Assembly: GCA_018894105.1 (NCBI GenBank)
Contig: CM032120.1
Coordinates: forward strand, 31,456,710 to 31,520,709
Reading direction: 5' to 3'
From: Jacaranda mimosifolia
Lineage: Eukaryota > Streptophyta > Magnoliopsida > Lamiales > Bignoniaceae
DNA length: 64,000 nucleotides
Below the pieces are notes generated by a model, which was not told the origin of the DNA, searched no databases, and saw nothing but the letters and a program-made list of their open reading frames with translations. This document shows, piece by piece, positions 48,664 through 60,140 of the stretch (position 1 is the first letter of the stretch; every line of letters starts with the position of its first letter). Both the position numbers and the translations under genes were made by a program.

Positions 48664-49790
48664 TGATAAGGGATAGCCTAATAGGCCCAGCCCAATAACA
48701 CTCAACTAGGACATGAGCTGGTCTGACGCTCCCTAAGCAGCTCAATTGCCCTTAAACCCAACTCGCTTTGGACCACGCAGACATTCGACTGCCACTCGAC
48801 CTCTGGATCCCTATCTGCCGTGGTGGATATTAGTGTTCTTGATCGACCAGGTTATAGCCGATAACCTCCGTTAGGTGGCCTCAATCCTTTAACCAGAATG
48901 ATGTAGCTTCAACCAGAATGAGCCTAGTGACCAAGATCCTATTAGATATTCCTATTGGAGTGCTCATCTTGGCCAGAGAGGTCGAGGAGTGACGAAAGCT
49001 TTTTGGCCACATTGAATGCCTTGCCGGGCGCAGTGCTGCCGCATTAATAGTGCGTGCCACCAACAGTACCACCTTTTGCAGCCGTGTCAGGTTGGGGAGC
49101 GCTTCTAGTATACCACCTTCTCCTAGGTAGCTGCCTCCTGAAACAATACACAAGCTGGATAAGATTAGAAAGTACTCAAGCAAGGACAATGACCCTTCTT
49201 ACACAACAGGGGCATCAAATTGAAAAGTCCTCAAGCAAGGACAATGACCCTTCTGACACAACAGAGGCATCAAAGACATATCAATCTTATCCAGCTTGTG
49301 TACTGTTTCAGGAGGCAGCTACTTCGAAGAAGGTGGTACACTAGAGGCGATCCCTAGCCTCACACGGCTGCAAAATGTGGTACTGTTGGTGGCACGCACT
49401 ATTAATACGGCAGCACAGCGCCTGGCAAGGCATTCAATGTGGCCAAAGGGCTTTCGTCACTCGTCGACCTCTCTGGTCAAGACGAGCACTCCAACAGGAA
49501 TATCTACTAGGATTTTGGTCACCAGGCTCATTCTGGTCGAAGCTACATCATTCTAGTTGAAGGATTGAGGCCACCTAATGGAGTCTATCGACTATAACCT
49601 GGTCGATCAAGAATGCTAATATCCACCATGGAAGATAGGGATCCAGAGTTCGAGTGGCAGTTGAATGTCTGCGTGGTCCAAAATAAGTTGGGTTTAAGGG
49701 CATTCGAGCTGCTTAGGGAGCATTAGACCAGCTCCTGTCCTAGTTGAGTGTTATTGGGCTGGGCCTATTAGGCTATCCCATATCAATAAT
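48664..49790. repeat. Palindrome of captured sequence in the second-level MULE
   Basis: The left arm (ACTCAACTAGGACATGAGC onward) and right arm (ending GCTCCTGTCCTAGTTGAGTG) are inverted copies of about 500 bp around a centre near 49210 that has short direct repeats (TCAAGCAAGGACAATGACC). ORFs in both arms are mirror translations, not genes. Confidence 0.8.
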
Positions 49791-50460
49791 AATATTACTA
49801 ATATTATTAATTGCAATAGTATCACAAATGATATTAATATATCAATAATATATTATTAAATATTAACAATAATATATGAGCATGTGACTAATATTAGTAT
49901 CAAGTATATATACACATATATTATACACAAATATATATATATACACACATGAACATATATTTATAAAAAGAAAAAAAAAAGGGATAAATGTCACTAATAG
50001 TCCCTGATGTTTCAATTTTGTATCACTTTAGTCCTCAATCTTTAAAACTTCATCTTTTAGTCCATAACATTAATATATCGTTTCAGTTTAGCCCCCAAAA
50101 TCATTTTTTGGTAGTTTTTGGCCTGAAAATTGACCAAGTTTGACATTTTTAAGAGCAAAATTATCAATTCATAGTTTTATGTTCAACTTTAGTCCCTATA
50201 TAAAGTTTTATGTTCTACTTTAGTCCCTATATAAGGTTTTATGTTCCAATTTAGTCCCTATGTTACTTTTTTTCCCCCCCTTTTTATAAATATATGTCCG
50301 TGTGTGTATATATATTTGTGTAGAATATATGTGTATATATAATTGATACTAATATTAGTCACATGCTCATATATTATTATTAATATTTAATAATATATTA
50401 TTGATATATTAATATCATTGTGATACTATTGTAATTAACAGTATTAGTAATATTATTATT

Positions 50461-51580
50461 GACATGGGATAGCCCAATAGGCCCAACCCAATAACACTCA
50501 ACTAGGACATGAGCTGGTCTGACGCTCCCTAAGCAGCTCAATTGCCCTTAAACCCAACTTGTTTTGGACCACGCAAACATTCGACTGCCACTCGACCTCT
50601 GGATCTCTATCTGCCGTGGTGGATATTAGTGTTCTTGATCGACCAGGTTATAGCCGATAACCTCCGTTAGGTGGCCTCAATCCTTTAACCAGAAGGATGT
50701 AGCTTCAACCAGAATGAGCCTAGTGACCAAGATCCTATTAGATATTCCTATTGGAGTGCTCATCTTGGCCAGAGAGGTCGAGGAGTGACGAAAGCCTTTT
50801 GGCCACATTGAATGCCTTGCCAGGTGCCGTGCTGCCGCATTAATAGTGCGTGCCACCAACAGTACCACCTTTTGCAGCCGTGTCAGGTTGGGGAGCGCTT
50901 TTAGTATACCACCTTCTCCTAGGTAACTGCCTCCTGAAACAATACATAAGCTGGATAAGATTGGAAAGTCCTCAAGCAAGGACAATGGCCCTTCTTACAC
51001 AACAGGGGCATCAAATTGAAAAGTCCTCAAGCAAGGACAATAACCCTTCTTACACAACAGAGGTACCAAAGACATATCAATCTTATCCAGCTTGTGTACT
51101 ATTTCAGGAGGCAGCTACCTCGAAGAATGTGGTACACTAGAGGCGATCCCTAGCCTCACACGGCTGCAAAAGGTGGTACTGTTGGTGGCACGCACTATTA
51201 ATACGGCAGCACAGCGCCTGGCAAGGCATTCAATGTGGCCAAAGGGCTTTCGTCACTCCTCGACCTCTCTGGTCAAGACGAGCACTCCAATAGGAATATC
51301 TACTAGGATTTTGGTCACCAGGCTCATTCTGGTCGAAGCTACATCATTCTGGTTGAAAGATTGAGGCCACCTAATGGAGGCTATCGACTATAACCTGGTC
51401 GATCAAGAATGCTAATATCCACCATGGAAGACAGGGATCCAAAGTTCGAGTGGCAGTTGAATGTCTGCGTGGTCCAAAACGAGTTGGGTTTAAGGGCATT
51501 CGAGCTGCTTAGGGAGCATTAGACTAGCTCCTGTCCTAGTTGAGTGTTATTGGGCTAGTCCTATTAGGCTATCCCATATC
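50461..51580. repeat. Palindrome of captured sequence in the third-level MULE
   Basis: The same design as 48664-49790, with about 500-bp arms and a centre near 51010 that also repeats CTCAAGCAAGGACAAT. Confidence 0.8.
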
Positions 51581-51779
51581 AATAATAATATTACTAATAT
51601 TATTAATTACAATAGTATCACAAATGATATTAATATATCAATAATATATTATTAAATATTAACAATAATATATGAGCATGTGACTAATATTAGTATCAAG
51701 TATATATACACATATATTATACACAAATATATATATATATACACACATGAACATATATTTGTAAAAAGAAAAAAAAAAA

Positions 51780-53318
51780 GGTAAATGTCACTAATAGTCC
51801 CTGATGTTTCGATTTTGTATCACTTTAGTCCTCAATATTTAAAACTTCATCTTTTAGTCCATAACGTTAATATATCGTTTCAGTTTAGTCCACAAAATCA
51901 TTTTTCGGTAGTTTTTGGCCTGAAAATTGACCAAGTTTGACATTTTAAGAGCAAAATTGTCAATTCATAGTTTTATGTTCAACTTTAGTCCCTATATAAA
52001 GTTTTATGTTCTACTTTAGTCCCTATATAAGGTTTTATGTTCCAATTTAGTCCTTATGTTACTTTTTGTCCCCGCTTTTTTATAAATATATGTCCATGTG
52101 TGTATATATATTTGTGTAGAATATATGTGTATATATAATTAATACTAATATTAGTCACATGCTCATATATTATTATTAATATTTAATAATATATTATTGA
52201 TATATTAATATCATTGTGATACTATTGTAATTAATAGTATTAGTAATGTTATTATTGACATGGGATAGCCCAATAGGCCCAACCCAATAACACTCAACTA
52301 GGACATGAGCTGGTCTGACGCTCCCTAAGCAGCTCAATTGCCCTTAAACCCAACTCGTTTTGGACCACGCAGACATTCGACTGCCACTCGACCTCTGGAT
52401 CCCTATCTGCCGTGGTGGATATTAGTGTTCTTGATCGACCAGGTTATAGCCGATAACCTCCGTTAGGTGGCCTCAATCCTTTAACCAGAATGATGTACCT
52501 TCAACCAAAATGAGCCTAGTGACGAAGATCCTAGTAGATATTCCTATTGGAGTGCTTATCTTGGCTAGAGAGGTCGAGGAGTGACGAAAGCCTTTTGGCC
52601 ACATTGAATGCCTTGCCAGGTGCCGTGCTGCCGCATTAATAGCGCGTGCCACCAACAGTACCACCTTTTGCAGCCGTGTCAGGCTGGGGAGCGCTTCTAG
52701 TGTACCACCTTCTCCTAGGTAGCTGCCTCCTGAAACAATACACAAGCTATATAAGATTGATATGTCTTTGATGCCCCTGTTGGGTAAGAAGGGCCATTGC
52801 TTGAGGACTTTCCAATTTGATGCCCTTAGTTGACTGTTATTGGGCTGGGCCGATTGGGCTTTCCCATTTCAATAATAATATTACTAATATTATTAATTAC
52901 AATAGTATCACAAATGATATTAATATATCAATAATATATTATTAAATATTAATAATAATATATGAGCATGTGACTAATATTAGTATCAATTATATATACA
53001 CAAATATTATACACAAATATATATACACACGTGGACATATATTTATAAAAAGGAATAAAAAAAAGTAACACAGGGACAAAATTGGAACATAAAAACTTAT
53101 ATACGGACTAAAGTGGAACATAAAACTATGAATTGACAATTTTGCCCTTAAAAATATCAAACTTGGTCAATTTTTCGGCCGAAAACTACCGAAAAATGAT
53201 TTTGGGGACTAAAGTGAAATGATATATTAACGTTAGAGACTAAAAGATGAAGTTTTAAAGATTGAGGACTAAAGTGATACTAAATCGAAACATCAGGGAC
53301 TATTAGTGACATTTACCC
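51780..53318. mobile_element. Extra MULE unit, tandem duplicate or fourth insertion
   Basis: A further left TIR (GGTAAATGTCACTAATAG) begins directly after an A-run like the one before 49981. Its TIR shares with that of 49981 the variants TTTAGTCCATAAC and GTTCAACTTTAGTCC that are not in the other copies. Only one right TIR serves both. Its second palindrome arm is largely deleted. Confidence 0.65.
52258..52850. repeat. Single captured arm in the last MULE unit
   Basis: Matches the left arms of the two palindromes. The right arm is reduced to short remnants (52760-52850), which indicates a deletion after duplication. Confidence 0.7.
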
Positions 53319-54099
53319 AAAAAAAAAAAAGAAAAAAAGTAACATAGGGACTAAATTGGAACATAAAACCTTATATAGGGACTAAAGTGGAACATAAAAC
53401 TATGAATTGACAATTTTCCGGCCAAAAACTACCGGAAAATGATTTTGGGGACTAAAGTGAAACGATATATTAACGTTAAAGACTAAAAGATGAAGTTTTA
53501 AAGATTGAGAACTAAAGTGATACAAAATCGAAACATTAGGGACAATTAGTGATATTTACCCTAATTTTCCCCTTAAAAATGTCAAACTTGGTCAATTTTC
53601 CAACCAAAAATTGCCGGAAAATGATTTTGGGGACTAAAGTGAAACGACATATTAACGTTAGGGTCTAAAAGATAAAATTTTAAAGGTTGAGGGCTAAAGT
53701 GATACTAAATTGAAACATCAGGGACTATCGATGACATTTACCCTATATTTATTATAATTTTAAAAATTATTTTTTACGATGGCTATTGAATATTGACATT
53801 TAATTTTAGATATGTAGATATAACAATGTTAATCAATAAAAATATTCTCTATTATTAATATTTTGTGGTTTAAAATTTATAAAGTTGTGAAATTTTCGGA
53901 TTTAAAGTTTAAGTTTTATATTTAGATAAATTTTATTAGTTTTCTAAATTAATAATAGTACAAATCTACAAAATTAGATTATGAAATGATATGTTCATCT
54001 TATATTTTATGTATATGTTAGATATTGTAAGATATTTAAAAGTTTTTTGCGTGAGTTTATAAACTTCTCAAAATATTTTATAAAATGTCAGTGTTTCAT

Positions 54100-54720
54100 A
54101 ATTTTTTTAAGAAAACAACTTATAAAAAATTCCTAAAATAAGATGTTGGAAGCTTATAAGCACGTTTTAAGAAAGCAAGGAGTTCCTAACTTATTTTTAA
54201 AATCTTAACAAACTCCCTTAATTTTAAGCATATTAATTATAAAATTGTCATTACTAATACCTTATAAGCTCCGAGATCTTATTATCCAAACACTTTGAGA
54301 ACTTATTTTTTTAAAAAAACCTAGTATCTTATAAGTTTGAAAAATATCTTATAAGATGGAGGAAATAAAAAAACATCTTATAACATGCAGGAACTTATAA
54401 GACGTTTTAAATATTATTTGGCTAAACTTATTTAAAACGTCTTATAAGTTCTTGTATCTTATAAGATATTTTTGGAGCTTCTAAGTTACTAGATCTTTTT
54501 TTAAAATTATTTCTTAAAGCGTTTAGATAAAATAAGTTTTTGGAGCCTATAAGGTGTTAATAATTATAATTTTATAATTAATATGCTTAAAATTAAGGAA
54601 GTTTGTTAATATCCTAAAAATTAGCTAGGAATTCCTAACTTTTACAAAAAGAGCTTATAAACTATTAACATCTTATTTTAAAAGCTTATAAGTTCATTTT
54701 TAAAAAAATTTACCAAACAC
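54100..54720. repeat. Fold-back repeat with CTTATAAG motifs
   Basis: Imperfect inverted arms of about 300 bp centred near 54418 (ACGTTTTAAATA opposite TATTTAAAACGT). CTTATAAG and close variants recur many times. It lies in the right part of the hAT element and may be a nested MITE. Its exact ends were not resolved. Confidence 0.6.
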
Positions 54721-55788
54721 TTTTTGATACCTTATAAACTCTCAAATATCTTATAAGATGTTTTAAGAAACTTATAAGGTTATCCAGACACCCTCTTAAA
54801 TCTTAATGTCCCCTTAGCTAGTTAATAATTTTAGTATTTTACAATTTTATTTTAGAATTAAAAAGTTAATTATTCTTAATTTAGTTAATTTTTTTTATAA
54901 TTATTGATTCACTTTATGATTAATTAATATTAATAAAATGACACCAATCTAAATTAATTATAAATTAAAGAAATAATAATTTTATATTGATTAATTTTAT
55001 CATTTATGTATTAATTTTTCATATTTTTTTGATTTAATATTATTTAATTATCATCATTACTGTCTAAATTTGTTATTAATTCTTTAATTACTAATTTATG
55101 CATATATTCATTTATATATAGATTATGAAATTTCATAATCTATAAATAAAAATAATTCATTATGTATAATAATATATTATATATGATAATTTTTTAAAAT
55201 ATTATATATATATACATATTAAAATACATAAAAATAGAATATATTATATATAATAATTTTTTAAATATTATTTATCGGATACGGATAACGGATTTAATTG
55301 TATTACGGATAATCGAATATATAAATGGATATATCCAACGAATATGTATTCGAAATGCATATTAAACGGATCGGATATGCATTTACCATTTTCGTATCCG
55401 TTTACAGTCAAATGTCTATTAATCAGATACGGATAATATCCGCTTTAAATGGATACGGATAATAGCCCTATAAACGGATTCGGATGCGAATGGTAAATGA
55501 ATTTTCGAATATCCATTTACAGCTCTACTATTAACAATTCTTTGACGTATTTGACAATATGTAGGTCGGAGTGAAAATAGGGATTGCTTGTAAACATATG
55601 TAAAACAAGTTTCTCCTATTTTTGACACAGACTTGTCGATGGGTAGGTTTTGTTTTTTCCAAACCCATTACAATAATAAAATACCCATATTCAGGCCCAA
55701 TAAAAAAACATGAGGCCCAAATGCTACCCAAAGCCATTAAAAAAAGTTATAATGTGTAAGGATAGAATCTATATCCATAGAATACCCA

Positions 55789-56449
55789 GTGCCTAATACT
55801 CAATACCCAATATCTAATACTTATGTCCCAAGTCCCTCCATCCCTACTCCAATTTATTTTACTCATAAAACTTTACCCAGTTATCATTTTCGTGAAACCT
55901 ATGCAAAACTTACCAACAGAAACGCTGCCAAAGCTATAGGACCCCATCTGAGCCCGCCTCCAAAACCACCGTGGAAGCTCATCATATGGAAGAAACCGGA
56001 TCCTGGATGGCACAAACTCAATTCTGACGGAGCATCTAAGGACAACCCAGGTCCAACCGGTTTAGGTGGAGTAATTTGTAATGAGAAAAAGGCGATGTGC
56101 TTGTTGCCTTTTACTCATTCTTGGGCCACATGAACAATACTATGGCCTAGCTCGACGCGTTGTGGGAAGGACTGGACCTATGCCATGACATTGGAATATC
56201 AAAGATTTGGGCGGAAGTTGACGCGATGAACATCCTCCAGCTCGCGTCAAATGACCAATTTGGGCCATGGTATACCAAACACATACTAGGGAGAATTAAG
56301 TTTCTGATGACAAGGATTCAAGTTCGCATTGCTCACATCCACCGAGAAGGAAATCAAGTTGCAGATCACCTAGCTAACATTGCTTGTACGACTAAAGAAT
56401 CTCAAGTGGTTCGAGAAAAAGACCTTCAAGCCACAAAAAGGTCTTATTA
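55789..56449 (+). pseudogene. RNase H-like domain, broken (probable LINE 3' part)
   Basis: The sequence KPDPGWHKLNSDGASKDNPG opens a plant-type RNase H fold. It is followed in another frame by WEGLDLCHDIGISKIWAEVD and then HIHREGNQVADHLANIAC. Three of the four catalytic acidic residues are seen: Asp in NSDGAS, Asp in AEVDAM and Asp in QVADHL. The expected second-position Glu codon in the TMA-E-L region is a TAG at about 56148. There is also a one-base frame change near 56100-56130. This domain occurs at the C-terminus of plant LINE polyproteins and in stand-alone host genes. The degraded state and lack of other exons favour a LINE fragment. Confidence 0.75.
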
Positions 56450-58483
56450 GAACTCAGAAACAAAGCCTACCATATATTAGATGCAAATGAAGATTGCGGC
56501 ATTGTACTGATAAAACCACATTCTTTCATTCTTTCATTCATAATAAAATAAAGATAGGAGTAGCCTAAAACTCCCATAATTAAATATATATACCAATTGT
56601 CGCCGCACACTTAAAGTGTACGCTTAAATTTTTAATATATATATATATATATATAATAAATATAATTTTCAAATGTTTTAACAATAAGATATTATCTTTG
56701 AAAATATGAGAAATTATGATGCACTGTTTGAAGAAATCAAGATTCCGTGAAAAAGGCATGGCGATGTTTTCAAGTCATCTCAGGGATTGGCAAAATGCAT
56801 AGCCATAGAAGTTAATAGAAGTTAAAACATGGAATCACATTTTATCTTTTTCTAATTCTCAAACTAAGTTTAGATTAAATCTTATCAGGTGACATTTATG
56901 CAAAAGTCGTTGAAATTCGAAATTTTGGCCTCGTAGTATATTTCTGGTATATCACCTTTATTGGCAATTGTAGCAAGTTATACTTACATATTTTGCTTTT
57001 AGGATTTCCAAAAGCAGATATTGACATTGGTCACCTTCCCCCAACTTTTATTTTTTAAAAATATTTTCTAAAATTATGATTTATTCTCTTTCAAAAAAAT
57101 GTGAACTTATTTTGAGAATGATTCGAAGACATTCTTATCTTTTCTTTTTTTTAATTTATGTTAAAAAATATTTAATAACTTTTATACAATAGCATAAGTA
57201 TTTTTACTATTTACATATTTGTGATTGAATATATTACATTAAGCAATACTATATTAAGAAAAACACAAATAGTAAAATTAAAGAGAAAAGAGATAATACA
57301 TTAGAGGAAAAATAGAGAGAAAATAATATAATATTGGGAAAGCAAGAGAAAAGTGATATGACTGTTTTTTGTTATTATTTGTTTAGCATACAAAGAATTA
57401 AATATATACATTAATTAAATTAAACAGCTAAAATTAAATGTATATATTAAATTAACGTAGGGAATTTGTTCTTATTTAGTTTACAAAAGATTGAGTCTAA
57501 AAGAAAATAAAAAAAGAAATCAATAAAATTATGAATTTTTTAATATATGCCGGAAAATTTAGTCAATATCTATACTATTTATAAAGCATAAGATTTTAGT
57601 GGTATGTTTTTAAATGAATTGACAAAAATAATCCCGCTTTAAAAAATAATGGCAAGGTAGTTTTTCTTTTTTTTTCATTCTCTTTCTAACTTTTTTGAGG
57701 TTGCCTAAAATTAGAAACCCCGTAGTAATGACTTAATATTAGTCATGTAAACTAAAATTACTGTATCAATAAAGACAATTGTGTTAACCCAAAAAGAAGG
57801 TGGTGTCTAAAAAAGTGTCATATAATAAAAGTTTAACATTAAGTACCCCTCTTTCTAATTGCCACTTATATTTTTTAAATTATTTGAATATTTTTAAAAA
57901 GATTATAAACTATCAATGTATAGGTAACCTCTTCATCAGGTTTTTAACTAAATTTATATGTTTTATTTTTATATTATTTTTAAGAGTCAAAATATTATCT
58001 TTTCGCTTGTTTCTTGCTCCATGTTCTCCCCATTTCCGCATCGTGGAAATTTTACAATGAATCAATTTAAGTTTTTCTTTGGTGGTTTAGAATTCCACTT
58101 TTATTAGTTCCGCGTTCTTCTCTTTCATACCATGGATTACAAATTTTTCTTTGGTGCATTACTTTTTTTATTTATTATTGTTTATTTTTATATTATATTA
58201 TTTAGTTAGTTAAATATAGAAAGTAGTAAATGAAAATTATTATTAAAAACTGTTTATTTTATTAAAATACACAAATATTTTACTTAAATATAAAAAAATA
58301 AAATTAAAAATATAAGACATGTACGAAATTTAAAAGCCTCACAAGTTAGCTTATCGCTTTAGAATAGTCACATATGAACTCGATCTTGGTCAAACTAGCT
58401 TTACTTATCTTATAACCTTATGTTATAGTATGTTTTTTTTAATAACATCACTAGTTCAAAATTGAATTTATAGCATTTTAATA
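56450..58483. other. AT-rich intergenic sequence
   Basis: An AT microsatellite at about 56636-56656. The ORF at 57800-58060 has no domain. No element ends were recognised. Confidence 0.45.
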
Positions 58484-59159
58484 TAATAGGTGGCTAATAT
58501 AAATAAGATTCTAACTTTCTTTCCTTTGTTTTTCAATTTAAAAGCATTAATTTAATATCATATATATTTTAGTAATATGATAACAAATGTTAAAATAAAA
58601 TCTTACTTTTTGCCCATTCTTCGGATATTTATCAGATCTCATAGAATTAGCCTATTTTTTGCGAGGGATCAAATTGAGAATTTATATAATTCAATTTTAA
58701 TTAATGGTTAAAATTTACATAATGTTTAATTGAGTACAATTAAAATGTTCAACAAATTTTTGTATCTCATCTGGTATATTTAAATTTATAAGATAATAAA
58801 TTTTATTTTAAAATAAAATTTAAAGTTTTAATGATAAAATTAAGATCATGAAATTATATAAAATATTAATTTTATATATCCAAATTTAATAGTAGACTAA
58901 ATTTAAAGTAAATCAACATTAAGTTGTTCTTTTTTTTAAAATAAATTTGATACATTAAAATATTTTTAATAAGCTTTAAATGATTAACAAATGGGATACA
59001 TTTGGTTTAATGATCAAAACACATATAATTAAAATCTAAACTAACTAGTAATTCAAGTTACAAGTTAAGTATGACTTGATTAATAGGTAATAGATAGTTA
59101 TAACTTGAACAACAAGTTGCAAGTAGTGAGTTAAAAAAAGTATTTAACGTTAAACTGGT

Positions 59160-59580
59160 ACTATAGTGTTCCTAATTTTAGACAACCCCAAAACAATGTT
59201 CTAATCTTTTGTTGATAGTCTCCCCCTTTAATACATTGAGGCTTAAAGTATACACAAAGCGTCAACTACTTGGGCTTACACTGTGCACTACCATCAGTAT
59301 AGGCATAATTAACCGCCATGATCCTAGTGATTATGCGATCTATTGACATGTGCAATGTCCATTTTCTCCCGAACTCTTGCCTCTGAAACGTGAAGCACCC
59401 TTTCTAGAGCAACCATTTTCCTAGCTCGGCAGACTCACTAATTCGGGTTCTATCCACGGCTCGGCGTCCAGAGGACTTAGGTGCAGCTCGGGCTAATCTT
59501 ACCTTAGTGTGAGTTGTTGCCAGCTGTATTATAATTGGGTCATTAGGTTCAACTCGGACCTCGGATATCATCCCATCAGT
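59160..59580. other. GC-richer core of the long-TIR element
   Basis: Non-repetitive sequence unlike the AT-rich arms, including AGCTCGGCAGACTCACTAAT and CACGGCTCGGCGTCCAGAGG. No ORF with a domain. It may be captured sequence of unknown origin. Confidence 0.4.
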
Positions 59581-60140
59581 TAGGTACTTTTTTTAACACA
59601 TTACCTGCAACCTGTTGAGGTTATAATGATCTGTTACCTATTCATCAAGTTATACTCAACCCATAACTTAGGTTACCCGTTAATCTAGATTTTAGTTATG
59701 TAGGTTTTCATCGTTGGATCAAATATATCCTATATGTTGATCATTTAACCCAACTAAAAAGGTCTAAATAAATCATATTCATTTATAGAAAGATTTTATG
59801 TCTGCAAATTTACTTCAGATTTAGCCTACTACTAAATTTGGACATAAAAATTAATATTTTATATAATTTTTTTCATGATCTTAATTTTATCATCCACACT
59901 TTAAATTTTATTTTCAAATAGAATTTAATATCTTATAATTTAAATATACTTTATGAGATATAAAAACATGCAGAACATTTTACTTGCACTCTTGTAAACT
60001 TTAATTATTAATTGAAATTAAATTCTATAAAATCTCAATTCCTAACACAAAATAGGATCATTCTATGGGTTTTGGTAACTACCCAAAGAATGGGCAAAAT
60101 GTAATTTTTTTTTTGTTTTAATATTTGTTATCATTAAAAT

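Larger units (their letters stand above)
49981..53318. mobile_element. Third-level MULE inside the second
   Basis: It starts GGGATAAATGTCACTAATAG and ends TAGTGACATTTACCC. Runs of at least nine A flank both sides (up to 49980 and from 53319), compatible with a 9-bp duplication in poly-A. The second-level element continues afterwards with GTAACATAGGGAC as expected. It contains an extra left TIR at 51780, so it is either duplicated in tandem or carries a fourth insertion. Confidence 0.75.
48451..53561. mobile_element. Second-level MULE inside the outer MULE
   Basis: It starts GGGTAAATGTCACTAATAC and ends GTGATATTTACCC. A perfect 9-bp duplication TAATTTTCC flanks it (48442-48450 and 53562-53570). 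Across the junction, the outer MULE's right arm continues with CCTTAAAAATGTCAAACTTG as in its relatives. Its left TIR has an internal deletion (after about 48563). It carries a palindromic copy of the captured sequence (48664-49150 and 49275-49790). Confidence 0.88.
46999..53743. mobile_element. Outermost MULE of the nest
   Basis: The left TIR starts GGGTAAATATCGCCGATAG and the right TIR ends CTATCGATGACATTTACCC. The flanks are TATATTTTA (46990-46998) and TATATTTAT (53744-53752), 7 of 9 matching. The two outer TIRs share CCGGCAATTTTTGG, where inner copies have a GGTAGTTTTTGG-type sequence, which pairs them as the ends of one element. Its interior includes half of the fold-back core seen at 31.9-33.1 kb (47582-47925). 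The right arm is split by the next MULE at 48451. Confidence 0.85.
45824..55527. mobile_element. hAT transposon, non-autonomous, containing nested MULEs
   Basis: Ends TAGGGCTGTAAACGAATATT and the inverted AATATCCATTTACAGCTCTA. Flanked by a perfect 8-bp duplication CTATTAAC (45816-45823 and 55528-55535), the hAT size. Subterminal regions repeat TATCCGTATCCG and its inverse. Without the MULE cluster (46999-53743 plus one 9-bp duplication) about 2.95 kb remains. No transposase was found; 46321-46840 is a GC-rich non-coding block. It is therefore an internally deleted derivative. Confidence 0.88.
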
